A stretch of DNA of 64,000 nucleotides from Coffea arabica (GCF_036785885.1 NC_092323.1:20158501-20222500); one strand, 5' to 3'; positions 22,680-35,400 are shown, numbered from the stretch's first letter. The notes: a model not told the origin generated them from the sequence alone. Translations and numbers: made by a program.

Positions 22680-22916
22680 TTCGTCAAAAAATTTAGAGAG
22701 TGCGGTAGTAGACTTGTCTCGTCTACTCTAGCCCCATAGAAACCCAATTGGACTGCCCCCTGCCTTGTAAAAAAATTTTAAAAAAATTTGCTGATAGTTT
22801 TCTTTCCCCCAATTTGGCTCTCTTCCTCTTCCATAGTTTTTTTTTTTTCAACCACTCATCTCTAGCTTCGTACCTTGTGCCGAAGAAAAGATTATCGATA
22901 TTGTTCTTGTTTTTCT

Positions 22917-22941
22917 TATATATATATATATATATATATAT
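22917..22941. repeat. (TA)n microsatellite
   Basis: A pure TA run of about 25 bases. Confidence 0.95.
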
Positions 22942-22987
22942 GTTCATGAGAATGAGGCTTGTTTCGGAAAGCACAAAAAATCTGAAT

Positions 22988-23126
22988 TTGTTTGGATAGA
23001 TTATTATTTGCAAAGATATTTTGATTTTATCGTAAACATTTTGTCTCAATTATCTTTGTTTGGATAGATTATTCTTTGCAAAGATATTTTGATTTTATCG
23101 TAAGCATTTTGTCTCAATTATCTTTT
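22988..23126 (+). repeat. 69-bp tandem duplication
   Basis: Two nearly identical units start TTGTTTGGATAGATTATT and end TCTCAATTATCTT. They differ at two or three bases. Confidence 0.88.
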
Positions 23127-23285
23127 TATATTCCCAACAACTACTTCTATATCTTACATACATCATCATAAAAAGTGAAATAGTATTTTTAGTAAATAAT
23201 TTTCCTAAATAACCTTTTATCCATAATTTTGATAAATAAAACATTCTTGTTGTTTTGAACTCCTAAATAGTGTTTGGATAGCAAA

Positions 23286-23581
23286 AATATCTCAAATAAA
23301 ATTTCGTTTGCATCATAAATACATTTTTTAACCCACTTTTTTATATTTTCAATCACCTTTTTATCTCACATACATCACATCACAAAAAGTGTTACAGTAA
23401 TTATTTCAAATAATACTCTATCCTTTGTTTGGATAGAGTATTATTTGAAATATTATTTGGAATAATTACTGTAGCACTTTTTGTGACGTGATGTATGTGA
23501 GATAAAAAGGTAATTGAGAATATAAAAAGATGAGTTGGAAAATGTGTTTATGATGCAAGTGAAATATTATTTGAGATATTA
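23286..23581. mobile_element. Foldback MITE upstream of the AGPR gene
   Basis: The left arm (about 23,286-23,423) and right arm (about 23,431-23,581) are inverted copies around a 7-base loop. For instance AATAATACTCTATCC at the centre pairs with GGATAGAGTATTATT, and ATCTCAAATAA at the left end pairs with TTATTTGAGAT at the right. It would fold into one long hairpin. There is no coding content. It ends about 400 bp before the AGPR start codon. Confidence 0.8.
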
Positions 23582-23998
23582 TTATTGGTACACAATTTTC
23601 CCAAATAACCTTTTATCCATAATTTTGATAAATAAAATGCTCTTTTTGTTTTGAACTCCATAAAGAACACATGAATAAAAAACAAAAAGGCCGAAACTGA
23701 CAGATCTGGATTGTACATAGTGCCTTGCACTAGGCTTGTGCCCACCGAACGCCGCCTCCCTTAGCCCGATCCCCAACTCTCAGCCTATCATTTTGGCTTA
23801 ATTGCAAGGTGCTTAACTTTTGTTAGCCATCTTCCTTCCCCCATCCGACTGTCTTCTCCTCTCCTCTGTGCGTGGGTGTTGTTTCTGCCTAGCCTTTCAT
23901 TCCTTACCTGCTAAAGAGGCTATAGTAGAAACAAATCATTCTTTGAGTGTGGGGTGTTTTCGCGTAATTGTAGTAGTAATAGGGCATGCTGAATGAAG
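23582..23998 (+). promoter_or_regulatory. Upstream region and probable 5' UTR of AGPR
   Basis: Between the foldback MITE and the ATG lies pyrimidine-rich sequence (near 23,820-23,910), as is common in plant leaders. I see no clear TATA box, so the transcription start is not placed. Confidence 0.4.
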
Positions 23999-26900
23999 AT
24001 GATGGCTCTGAAACTCAATCCTCCTACAGCCCACGCGTTTTCCTCCAAGGTGAAGCCACCTTATCAGTTTTTCCTCTTCCTATCTCAAGTGTAGTTTTAT
24101 TTTTTTTTTTATTATTATTTTAACTTTCCAGCCCTTTCCACACCCTTCTTACCTCCAACTGACAAAGTCATGTATCGAATCTGAACCTGGCAGTGGAGAA
24201 AACTCTAAAAGCTGTCCCTTTTTCACTGGGCTAAGTGTAGTTTTACTTAAATTGCTTTGCTTTTTTATTTTCTTTTTCTCTGCATTTCCTTCTCTAAATT
24301 CTGAAGGATAAAATGGGCTCTTCGAAAGTCCTATACCTTTTTTTTGGTGGTTTAGTGTAATCTATGTCAAATTTGAGATACATGGCACCATGTGCAGTAG
24401 CTTTTCCTTTTCTTTTGCCTTCTTGGTTAATTTATAGGAACTTGATAAGAAATATATGATGAGGGTAATGCCAGCTGATTACTGCACAGACTGTAAATGT
24501 TGGGATAGCTTGGTGGAATTGTTTCAATGTATTGTCTGTGATTTGTGATACTTTGTTCGAGTTCTGATTAGTTAAATAGGATTTTGTTCAGCTGCTAAAG
24601 AGATCACCTTTTAGTCTTCCTTCATCATTTTTTTCCCCCGCGCCCCCCGCCGGGGGGGGGGGGGAGACAAATCAAAAAGCTTTTGGTCCCCATTTTGTGC
24701 AGTTCCTATGACAAGAGATTGCACTGAAATCCCACATCCCTAAATGACAAAACTTATGTATGTTCTCCTTGTGTTGGAAAAGCACAGCTTTTTTATGTTT
24801 GGCAGCAAATAACTAGTTTTAATTGGTGATGCTCACATGAGTAAGATGACAGAACTTTTGGTTTTACATTAATCTTTCTCCTTGCTTGTTCCATCATTAG
24901 TAATGTATTAATTCAAATAAAAGAAGCGGCTCTGGAACATTTGTTCCTATACCTCTAGCGTAGTCCATTTGACATATAAATGTGGCTTTGGCTATGATAT
25001 CCTACACGTTACATAGGGATTTTTATCATGCAGACGGATGGAAAATTACATTGTAAGTGTCAAGCCAAAAGGGATATGTAAATTTACCCAGCCCCAAATA
25101 TTGTGTGCAATGAATATGAGTGCTGGAGATTCAGGAGAGTCTGCAAAGCTGAAATTTGATATGTTTTTGACAAGGGTAAACAACTCTGAGATGGTTCTCT
25201 GCAACCTGTCAAGAGTTTCCCTCATGATAGAGCATTTGACGGTTTCATTGAGCTCATTCTTTACACTACCTTATCAGTTATCAAATACTTGTCTATGCCT
25301 GCATTTGCAGTTTCTTTCATTTGCAAATTGCCCTAGTTTGCCCTTGGGAAGAAACTATAGTTTGTTTTTCTTCCATTTCTTGTTGGTGCTGCTGTTGCTG
25401 GATCTTGAGAACAGTAGCACTGGAGTCATCTCCATCTCTTAAGGTAATTCTTTTAGGATCCTGCTAGGTTGCTATTCTTGAAAAGTGTACCTGGGATCGC
25501 CGGAGATAATCATGTTTGTTACTTGTTTCTTTCTTGACAAGTCCGCTAAGTAACAATTTGCCAATGAAAAAAGCGCAAATTTGTATGGCACTTGAGGAAC
25601 AATGTAGCTTTGGCAGTTGGGGCCTTTATAATCACAGTAATGTTAAAGTATGACTACTCCCAAATTTCAAGGGTAAAGTGTAATTATCCCTTTCCTTTGG
25701 TATCGTTGGAGTAGATGACTATTGACTACTTGCAGGAAAGTGTACTATTATGTAGTAATATATTTTTTGTGTGTGTGTGTATATATATACTTCTGAGATA
25801 AGTTATATTTGCAGGATGATAGGAAATGTTCAACGGTTAGAAACCTTTGCATCAGGGCTTCAGTGGCTTCGTCAGCACCACCACAAAGTTTGCAGGTTGC
25901 TGAAAATAAAGCTCACAACAAGTCAGACAAATTCCGAATAGGTGTGCTTGGAGCTAGTGGTTATACTGGTTCTGAGGTATGCCAAAATTCATCTACAACC
26001 TTTTTTTTGTGTGTGTGTGTGTTGGGGGGGGGGGGGGGGGGGGGGGGGATGGTGGTGTTATGGGGAAAGAGTGTAGGTGGCTATATATTGGGGTAAATGG
26101 TTTCTGGGTTTATCCTTATGGTTTGGATGAAATGATGAATTACTAGTGAAGATGAAGATTGGAGGCCATTAATGACTTTTGGGAGAAAGGATGTTAATAA
26201 TGAAATGAGGTTGGCTAGTTATCAATGTTTCCTACTCAATACTCCGCTTCAGATATATGCTTCATAAATAGCTGGATGTTTAGAATGTGCAATGTTCGGT
26301 TTTTCCCCTTCTTGATGATGTTGCTGGATAGGACAATGTTGCCTGCTTTTCTATGGTTGCATAGCTTTCTATTGGTTCTTTTGTTCATTTTATGGATGTT
26401 TTGGAAGATAAACATGCATTATTGTTTTCTAAAACTGGCAGATTGTCAGACTCCTTGCAAATCATCCACACTTTAAAATCACACTAATGACTGCGGACAG
26501 GAAAGCTGGTCAACCAATCGGATCAGTTTTTCCTCATTTGGTTACACAGGTATGTATTTTTATGATTTCCCAATCTGTCTTTTCTTGTGCTCTTTTATAG
26601 CCCGTTTATTGTGCGTCATAGCCTTTAAATGACAAATCTGGAGTAAGCAAAATATTAATAAACTTTTGTAGGATTTGCCAGATATGGTTGCTGTTAAAGA
26701 TGCCGACTTTTCCAGTGTTGATGCAGTATTTTGTTGCTTGCCGCATGGAACCACTCAGGTCTCTACGTTCTTGTCCATCTCATACAATCACACTTGACAC
26801 TATGTATGCTTTGGATGCAATGTACTTATTGGGGTTAACATCCTATATCTTTTCAAATTTTACCAATCGAAGAATTAAGATGCTGCTTGATGAGCTCCTA

Positions 26901-29689
26901 GGGGTGTGCTCATGTTTGGCTGATTACTTTTTTTGGCAGGAAATCATTAAAGGTCTTCCAATCAGTTTAAAAGTTGTTGATCTCTCTGCGGTACATTATC
27001 TGGTGAATTTGTAGCAGTTTTGCAGTTCTGCTTTACTTCTAGTGGTTTATTATTACCCATTTCTGCATGATGATTGTGCAGGACTTTAGGCTACGAGATA
27101 TTGGTGAATATGAGGAATGGTATGGTCAGCCTCACCAGGCACCAGAGTTGCAGGTTGGATTTTTCTTTCTTGTTATGTCAACTTCTAAGAGAACTTCTGC
27201 ACGTAAGTAGTCAATGACATGTATTACTCTGTGAAGCTTGTAAGAATCAGGAGTGCAATATTTTCACTGCTTTGATTTCTTGGTCAAGTTCCATGTAGCG
27301 TTTCCTGACACTAAGTCTATTTCTAACATCATTATAAGTGTTTAAAGTACAAGTTTAGATGTGAAAGACTACTGTTGCCTGGATGCAGAAAAACGCTATA
27401 TATGGTTTGACTGAGATTGCTAGGAAAGAAATTCAAGTTGCACGCCTAGTTGCTAATCCTGGATGCTACCCGACTTCTATTCAGCTTCCTCTTATTCCAT
27501 TGTTAAAGGTTGGTTTGTGCTCAGAGCATTTTATTTCGTATTGTGTTTCCATTTACAATTTATTGCCATATTTCAAGAATCAAAGAGCTAAATTTTTCAA
27601 AGCAAAATGTATAGGAATAAAGCATGCCTAAACTTTTCTTACTGTGATGAATGGACTGTGCTGCATAGAATATATGTATGTCTGTCTATCTAGGCAATCT
27701 AAGCTTTGAAAATTGTGGTTAGCAGAACATCACTGACTATTCTTGACTAACGGTCTGAAGATCAAATGCTGTATTTTTATTCTAGATTATTAGAAATGGA
27801 AAGCTGAATGGTCAATTTTCTATAGCTACGGTCTTCATAACTCGCATAACATAATTTCTGTTAGTGCTCATATCACTGACTATTCTTGACTAACGGTCTG
27901 AAGATCAAATGCGGTATTTTTTTTTCTTCTAGATTATTAGAAATGGAAAGCTGAATAGTCAATTTTCTATAGATATGGTCTTCATAACTTGCATTAACAT
28001 AATTTCTGTTAGTGCTCATATATGCTTTTTTTTTCCTTTTGTGTATAGGCTGAATATTTCCCGTTTATGCTTAATTAGTACTGAAGAAGATCTTCCCTTA
28101 AATTGCCTGAGTTAAGAGCGCATACAGACAACTTGGCTTTTAACTTTCACATGTTTTTCTGCAGTTTCCTACTTCTAGTGTTGTTCTTTGTTGCAGGCAG
28201 GTCTCATTGAAGTCAAAAATATTATTATTGATGCAAAATCGGGTGTTAGCGGAGCTGGTTTGAACTGTTTTCACTGCCTTTTGTGGATTTGTACTCTATT
28301 CTACTTAAAGAGTAGTCCTTTAAATTCTGATACCTGGCTTGCCATGTAGGACGTGGCGCGAAGGAGGCAAATTTGTACACTGAAGTAGCAGAAGGAGTAC
28401 ATTCTTATGGCATCACCAGGCATCGGCATGGTGAGCTAGGATTCATGGTAAAACAATTTTGTTGGTGATACACGATTTGGTGCCTTTTATTCATGCCATA
28501 AGTAGGAAGTTCTATGTAAGGATACATAGACTTGACTTCGAGATCAATGACATGGTTCCTATTGTTCATTTCCAGTTCCAGAGATTGAACAAGGATTATC
28601 AGATGCCTCAAACTCAAAAGTGACTGTTAGCTTTACTCCACATTTAATGCCAATGGTAACCATTTTGTAATACTGTGTGTCCTTTACTTGCTATCTTTTT
28701 CCATTGACAACTATGTTTTGGCATTACTGTTGTATCTTACAGAGCCGGGGTATGCAATCGACCATGTATGTGGAAATGGCTCCTGGAGTGTCTACAATGG
28801 ATTTGTACCAGCACTTAAAGAGCTTCTATGAGGTACTTCATTCTATGATTGGAATTCCTAGGGTATAGCATTTGACCAACATGGTCCCTAAACCCTTCTT
28901 CCTTAACTGCCTTCTTCCTGACTACCAAAAACTAGAAAAGAACGTATAAAAATATCTTAACAATCATTGTGAGTGGCAATGGGCTTGCAACTGGCTTGAA
29001 GGACTGAGAACATTTTTGTACTCAAAATTAAGCCTTTTGTTGTACTGTAGGCTGTATGGATGTAATCTGCCACACAGAGCCAACAGTAAAGTCCAAGTGA
29101 TTAAATTGCCACAGATTGTTCATTCTTGGCATTTGTATGGGCATAGATTAGGTTGGGGAATGTGGACATTCCTTGTGTATGGAGGTTTTTAAAGATTTCC
29201 TTTAAAACACACGCAAATGGCACACAATTTTCATTGTGCTCACTAGAAGAATATCTTTTAGCCGTTTTTGTCCTTTCCTGTAAAGAATGGTTTGTATCGA
29301 TAAGGCATCCATTTCCAATTTCCAGGATGAAGAATTTGTAATTTTGCTGAAGAAAAACGAAGTTCCTCATACCCGACATGTCAGGGGATCCAACTACTGC
29401 CTTCTGAATGTATTCCCAGACCGAATTCCAGGACGAGCAATAATTGTATCTGTGGTAAGTGTTTTAATTCTTTCCCCCCCTTTCCCTTCATGATTTTTGT
29501 TCATCCGTTGATGCTACTTTGACTGGAGGCCATCCACTGCAATTATTTTCATTGGTTTTTAATCAAAATGCCCTGTTGCAGATTGATAATCTTGTAAAAG
29601 GAGCTTCTGGTCAGGCCCTGCAGAACCTTAATTTGATGATGGGAATTCCTGAGAACACTGGGCTCCTTTACCAGCCTCTGTTCCCTTGA
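23999..29689 (+). CDS. N-acetyl-gamma-glutamyl-phosphate reductase, chloroplast (AGPR), 13 exons
   Basis: It catalyses the NADPH-dependent reduction of N-acetylglutamyl phosphate to the semialdehyde, third step of ornithine/arginine synthesis, in the chloroplast. Exons with GT-AG borders: 23,999-24,049; 25,815-25,976; 26,442-26,549; 26,672-26,758; 26,940-26,990; 27,082-27,153; 27,389-27,508; 28,197-28,257; 28,350-28,430; 28,576-28,655; 28,743-28,832; 29,326-29,454; 29,582-29,689. Phases agree at every junction and give 399 codons, close to the usual plant length of about 400. The first 60 residues are Ser/Ala/basic-rich, like a transit peptide. [12 protein letters not shown] is the NADP-binding start, the Cys in [10 protein letters not shown] is the catalytic nucleophile, and HRHVPEIEQ holds the conserved His. 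The start is the first of two adjacent ATGs. No lesion was found, so it is probably functional. Confidence 0.96.
24635..24664 (+). repeat. C-run/G-run in AGPR intron 1
   Basis: A C-rich block is followed directly by 13 G residues (24,652-24,664). It could form a hairpin or a G-quadruplex, or reflect homopolymer error in the assembly. Confidence 0.7.
26024..26048 (+). repeat. 25-base G homopolymer in AGPR intron 2
   Basis: It follows a GT repeat 48 nt after the exon 2 donor. Such long G runs are rare in plant introns and prone to sequencing error. Confidence 0.85.
27729..28014 (+). repeat. 143-bp tandem duplication in AGPR intron 7
   Basis: Two copies starting ATCACTGACTATTC and ending near TTAGTGCTCAT differ by a few substitutions and a short T-run insertion. 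Splice sites are not touched. Confidence 0.85.
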
Positions 29690-30199
29690 ATTGTTTTTCC
29701 ATTTGATTTTGATGATGAAGAATATATAAAGTTGTAATTCATATACTGTTCATGTCAAAGGCAGCATGGATTTCATAGTGTATGATCAACCGAACTTTTC
29801 AATCTAAGTTGGACATTGGACATCAAAACTAGAGTTTGTTAACCGGTTGGATCTTTCATGAATAATGCTCGACAGTCGACTCGACTTGTATTAGATCAAA
29901 TTTTGGTTTAACTTTTGTTCAAGTGTATGCCAAATATTAGATCAAATATTAGATCAAACGGACACAATGACTGGATCCAACAACATTAAACCACTGCACC
30001 TGCCCATGCTTTTGACACAAACCAATATAACTGACAAAAGGGAGGGGCTTGGACCTGCCTTACCGTAGAAATTTTTTGCGATATCTGAATCTGGACGCAT
30101 TATTTCTGCCCCACGAAAACCTAGTAGGATCATTTGTAAAAGCTAAAGCATGTGGAACATACAATCATCTACAAAAAAGGCCTATCCTGATTAAAGAAA
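29690..30199. other. AGPR 3' flank
   Basis: It contains the probable AGPR 3' UTR and then intergenic sequence with a small repeat of TATTAGATCAAA near 29,890-29,960. No gene is seen. Confidence 0.5.
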
Positions 30200-30985
30200 G
30201 TGACAGAACCAGCTTCGACTTTACCAACAAAAAAGCAAGAAGGCAAAGTAGCCGTAGTAACCGGTGGAGCCAGCAGAATTGGGGAAGCAACAACAGAACA
30301 TCTTTCTGGTGAAAATGCTGTGAAGGCTGTTGTAGTTGCTGATATCCAAGATGACAAAGGCCGACTCGTCACTGAATCCATTTGTTCACACCAGTGTAGC
30401 AATTTCTACTGTGATGTTAGTGATGCAAAACAAGTCAAGCCCTTGGTGGAGTGGACGGTCCAAACCTACGGCCAGCTTGATATCATGTTTAGTAACGCTG
30501 GCATAGCAAGTCCCTCTGCTTAGACCATGCTTAACCTTTGTATCTCACAATTCAATCGTTTGTTTGATACCAATGCTCGTGGGATGGCTGCCTGCATAAA
30601 GCACGCTGCACGAGTAATGGTGGAGCAAGCGGTGAAGGGGAACATTGTTTGTACAACAAGTGTGGCAGCCAGCAGAGGAGTTACATGGACTAATGGCTAA
30701 GCATGCAGTTCTTGGACTTGTCGGGTTCTCAAGTCAGCAGCCATGGGTTCATGGAATTAGAGTAAACAGCGTTTCCACTTCTGCCATTGCAAAGCCATTG
30801 ACATCTAATTGTATGCTGAGGACAAGTGAAAAGGATGTTGAGAATGTATACGGGCTGCCTACTAGCTTGAAGGGAGTTGTCTTGACAGTAGACTTTGCAG
30901 AAGCAGTGCTGTTGCATTCATCACCGGTCTTGATTTGTCCGTGGAGGAGGATTGATTAGTCTCCCTGGTTCAAACAATCGATTGA
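30200..30985 (+). pseudogene. Short-chain dehydrogenase/reductase pseudogene
   Basis: Translation gives a classical SDR of the plant secoisolariciresinol/xanthoxin dehydrogenase type: cofactor motif TGGASRIG (an Arg where a conserved Gly is usual), DIMFSNAG (the usual NNAG altered), a TTSVAAS strand, and VHGIRVNSVS. It is broken by a stop at 30,521-30,523 after IASPSA and by a second stop and frame change near 30,700. The active-site region reads LMAKHAV where YxxxK is expected, so the catalytic Tyr is gone. The last 30 residues shift frame again. It has no introns over this span. No activity is expected. Confidence 0.85.
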
Positions 30986-31400
30986 TTCTGTTTGCAAATG
31001 AAGTTGATGTCATGATCTGTATTGGGATCTAAATATATCTTGTGATCAGTATTTCAGAAAACCTTCTTTGTATCAGCCATAGTTTTGGTATTATTTTATT
31101 AATAGTTTATCATTATTTTTTGGTTTCAAAATATTAAAAAAAATGTGTATTCGGTATTTTTAATCATTTATTAACATCATGGTGAAATGAAATCCTACTT
31201 TAAGCAAAAAATGAGTCCTCTCATGTGGTAGAGGTTTTTTCTCTCTCTTGGGAAGAGAATTTGTCCCCATTGATGGGAGTATCAAATTTTTTTAAAACCA
31301 ACCAAAAGCTTTCAAATTTTAGCAAAATGAATGAACTTCCAACTACTAAAGTGCCCGGTAAATCCATTCATCAGATGTAAGAGCCTGAATTCCATAAATT
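30986..31400. other. Intergenic between the SDR pseudogene and the LINE
   Basis: AT-rich, with no gene or clear repeat seen. The 5' edge of the LINE is uncertain and may lie anywhere up to about 31,750. Confidence 0.4.
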
Positions 31401-31775
31401 GTCAGAAGTCAATGAGGTAGACAAAGTTAACGTAGAGAGAGTTAAGGAGGAGCTTGGTAGTCATACACCATGAAGGGACCTACAAGAAAGCATTAAATAT
31501 GCTCAAATCTTGGTAGGAATCCACAAACAGATTGATTCTGGAGAAAGGTGCTGAGGTGAGTAAGTTTATAGTTTTATAATCACTTGTTGCCTTCTCTCCA
31601 ACCTCCCTTTCTTCCTCTCACACTTTTTTTCTTTTCTTTAACTGTTTGCCTGTTTGGGTGATTTTTTACCTAGAGAATATATATGCTTTTAGTTTTTCTT
31701 CCTAGATCTAGCTAAATTAGTAGTATCCTAGGTAGTAATTTTAAGGTATACCACAATTATCACTCAATAGACAAC

Positions 31776-32500
31776 ATGGTAGAAGAATTAGTAGAAATAA
31801 TGCAGAAATTTGCACTTTCAAACAAGGAGAAATGTGGTACTCAACTGGATTTAGGAGATGTGAACGATGGCATTTTAAAATGTCAAGCAAGCCTTAATGG
31901 GAAAATATGAGGTGAGAAAAGTAGCCAACTACAAAGGGTGAATAACTTTGCCACAGTGGCTTGTAGCTACCCAAAGGGATTGAAAGTTACAGAATTGGGA
32001 CCAAATTTATTTTAGTTCACCATACCAGATGAACAAGAGAAGGAGAGAATATTAGTAGGAGGTCCTTGGGTGATTAGACAACCAAATCCTAGTCTTTAGA
32101 GAGTGGGAAGCAGGTATAGAAGAAAATGAAACAGCTTTTAATCTGGCTCCTTTGTGGGTGCAAATTTGGAATCTCGCAACACGTTGGATATCAAAACCAG
32201 CAGGGAAGAAAATTGGAGCAATTTTTAATGAGGTGAGGGAGGTTATAATACTACAAACAGCTGGAAAAAAAAGGAAAGCATATGAAGATTCTGGTGTTGG
32301 CAGACATCAGCCAACCTTTGTTGAGAGGGACTACTGTGCAGATGAATAGAGTGACCAAATGGGTATCCTTTAAATATGTGAAATATCCAAACTTCAACTA
32401 CAGTTGTGGAATAGTAGGACACAGTGAGAGAAATTGTAAGGATCCTATAGTTGTGAAGAAGGTCAAAACTAGAACCAATAAGGTCCTTGGCTAAGGGCTA
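31776..32500 (+). pseudogene. LINE ORF1 (DUF4283-like plus zinc knuckle)
   Basis: After ATG 31,776 the translation matches plant LINE ORF1: IPDEQEKERILVGGPWV, then LAPLWVQIWNL, then a zinc knuckle remnant CGIVGHSERNC whose first Cys is replaced. At least three stops and frame changes are visible. Confidence 0.7.
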
Positions 32501-33301
32501 TGAGTGGTAAAGGATCTCCATAAAAAGAAAGTAGTCAAAAACTTTGGACTCCTTATAGACAGGTATAGGGAGTGAAGGATGAGGAACTAATTAGATGAGA
32601 GGATTTGAATAACCAATCAAAATAATTAGAGACTAGGCAAGTATATGGGAATAGCAGCAGGACAAACCAGATATTAAGAAAGGTCCAGAATCAAGCAATA
32701 GAAGGTGAAACTCCTCCATTGGTGAATGGTAAGGAGAATGAGAGGCAACAAATAGAACATATGAAGGGAGACACAAGGGGAAAGGGGAAGGAGAAGGAAA
32801 ATGCCACAACACGGGTGGAAAGATCTAGAGAAGGAAGAACAATTGAGACATTCAAGGTACAAAGAGTATAATCCATACAAATGTAGGGGTCACAGGAAAT
32901 TAGGGAAGAGCAAGTGAGGGAAGAGGGGAACAACAATATCAAGATAGGAGTGGAAGGAACAGGTGGAAAGGAAGATGTGGTAAGAAAGGAGGTTTTAATC
33001 ACAATGGACATTGATGAGAAAGAGAACCAGGATAGGATTAATAAAGAAGGGAAGAAAGAATGGCTCAAAGTTCAAAAAGAGAAAGAACACCTCTAAAGGA
33101 TCTCAATGGAATGAAGAGGAAATTACAACTCATTGATGATCTCAATGGAATCAAGAGGAAATTCCAACTCATGGATGAAATTATGACAGAAGTTGAGGGG
33201 CAAGACGCTCAAGTTAAGAAAAGCAAGAGAAACATAAACATGAAGGAATGCAGTGAGATACAAGAGGGGGAATGGACTAGCCCTTACTGGTCCCTAAAGA
33301 A

Positions 33302-33900
33302 TCAATAAGAGCTGTGGTATGGAATTGTCAAGGTGCAGGGAGCCCCTTGATAATTTCCCACCTGAAGGAAGTGAATGACATCCACTCCCCAAATGTTATC
33401 TTCTTGAGTGAAACTAAAAATAAAGCCAAATATATGGAGAAAGTTAAGAGGATTTTGAATTTTGATAACTGCTTTGTGATGAAGGCCATGAACAGATCTG
33501 AAGGAATGACCTTGATGTGGAACAATGAAACCAGAATTAAGGAAATATATCACTCAACATTCACAATTGAAGCATTGATTGAAGATGAAGAAATGAAAAA
33601 TGAGTAGTGCATTATTGGTATTTATGCAAGCTGTGCTAATCAAATTAAAAGGAATCAGTGGAAGGTGATCAAAAGAAGAAAAGAATAATGGGGTAGAAAA
33701 TGGATAATCATAGGGATTTTAATGATTTGTGCTCTAATGAGGAGAAGTAGGATGGAAGAGTCAGAGAAAAGTAGAGCTTTAATGATTTTAGACAATTTAT
33801 CCATGATAATCGATTGGTAGACATTGGTTATGAAGATAATCCATGGACTTGGTTTAATCATTGAGAGAATGGGGAAATAAAGCAAAGACTGGATGGAGGG
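33302..33900 (+). pseudogene. LINE ORF2 endonuclease domain, broken
   Basis: The frame opens with VVWNCQGAG and contains VIFLSETKN, the Asn and Glu motifs of the apurinic-type endonuclease, then GMTLMWNN. A stop follows at 33,605, with further remnants (PWTWFNH) near 33,840. Confidence 0.75.
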
Positions 33901-34429
33901 TTAAGTAGTGGAGAATGGACCACCTTGTTTGAGAAGCCAAAAAGCACACATATGGAAAGCATGGCTTTTGATCATAGTATGCTGATATTGCAAACAACCC
34001 CAGTGGTTCTTTTTTGACAAAAAATGGACACAAAGAGGAGTATGAGAAATTATCAAAATGTCTTAGGATGAGAGAGTTGTGGGATCCAGAATGTTCAGAC
34101 TAATAAGCAAGACCAAGACATGCAGAGTTGCACTGTTAAGATGGAGGAATAATTAATGCATATAAGAAGGAGGAGCAGTATTGGGGCCAAAAGGCAAGAC
34201 CGAATTGGCTTAAAGAAGGAGAAAAGAATATAAAATATTTTCATGCAGTTGTGGAAGGGAAAAGAAAGGAGAACAAAATAGGGAATATACAAAAGGAAAA
34301 TGGCTCCTAGACAACTGATGAGAATAAGATAGTTACTGATGAGAAATTACAAAGTACTACCAACAGTTATTCACTTCTACAAGCCATGTTAGTTTAGATG
34401 TGATACTAGATGGTATTTCTGAAACAATT

Positions 34430-35400
34430 ACTTCTTAAATTAATGAAAATTTAACTAGACTCGTGGAAGAAAATGAAATAAAATCTACTATATTCTCTAT
34501 GAATCCCAACAAGGCCCCAGGGCCTAATGGGATGAGTTCTCTCTTTTTTCAAAAATACTGGAGTTCAATCAAAGAGGACACGATAAAAGCTATTAAGAGT
34601 TTTTTTCATTCTGGCCACATGCTTAAAGCATTGAATCATACTACCATCTCTCTTATTCCCAAAATTGGCATCCCTACTGATCTAAAACGCTATAAACCTA
34701 TGAGCCTATGTAATGTGCTTTATAAAGTCATTTCTAAAGTTGCAACAAATAGGATCAAACCTATGCTTGAATGTTACATTAGTAAGAATCAATTAGCCTT
34801 CATCCCAAACATACAAATTTTGGATAACATTATTATCTCCCATGAGTGCATGCATTTCCTTAAAAACAAAAGACAAGGTAAGAATGGTCATATAGCTATC
34901 AAACTTGATATGTGCAAAGCATGACAGGGTGGAGTGGGGCTATTTGAAAGTAATGATGGAAAAGATGGGGTTTAATGAGACTTGGGTGAACTAGATCATG
35001 AATTGTATCAATTCTGTTTCATCTCTTTTAACATTTATGGAGAAACAAAGGAATATCTTAACCCTTCCAGAGGATTAGGGCAAGGTGATCCTCTATCACC
35101 TTACCTTTTTTGCTATCCTCTGAAGGGTTCTTTAATCTGTTAAGGAAAGCAACTGATCAAGGACAGATAAGTGGTCTAAGGATAAGTAGAAACGGGTCAG
35201 CAGTTACTCATCTTTTCTTTGCTAATGATGCACTTATCTTCTGCAAAGCAAACAAGAAGGAAACAAGGAAATTGATGGGAATACTACACCAGTATAAGCA
35301 GAAGTCTAGTCAAATGATCAATTTGAAAAAGTATCAATCTTCTTTAGCAAGAATGCTAAGGAAGATATCAAAGAGGAAATCTGTGCAATCATGAGAGGTG
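34430..35400 (+). pseudogene. LINE ORF2 reverse transcriptase, broken
   Basis: NPNKAPGPNGMSSLFFQKYW, then TTISLIPKI, then NQLAFIPNIQILDNI are standard plant LINE RT motifs. Stops occur at 34,922 and in the next 200 nt. The catalytic box reads FANDALIF where FADD is required, so one catalytic Asp is lost. Confidence 0.85.

Noticed and set aside
22723-23049. Overlapping frames on both strands upstream of AGPR
   Set aside because: They run through a TA microsatellite and tandem repeats. Low-complexity, no domain.
25038-25442. 134-codon frame in the AGPR gene
   Set aside because: It lies wholly in intron 1, has no domain, and the splice phases need exon 1 to join exon 2 at 25,815.
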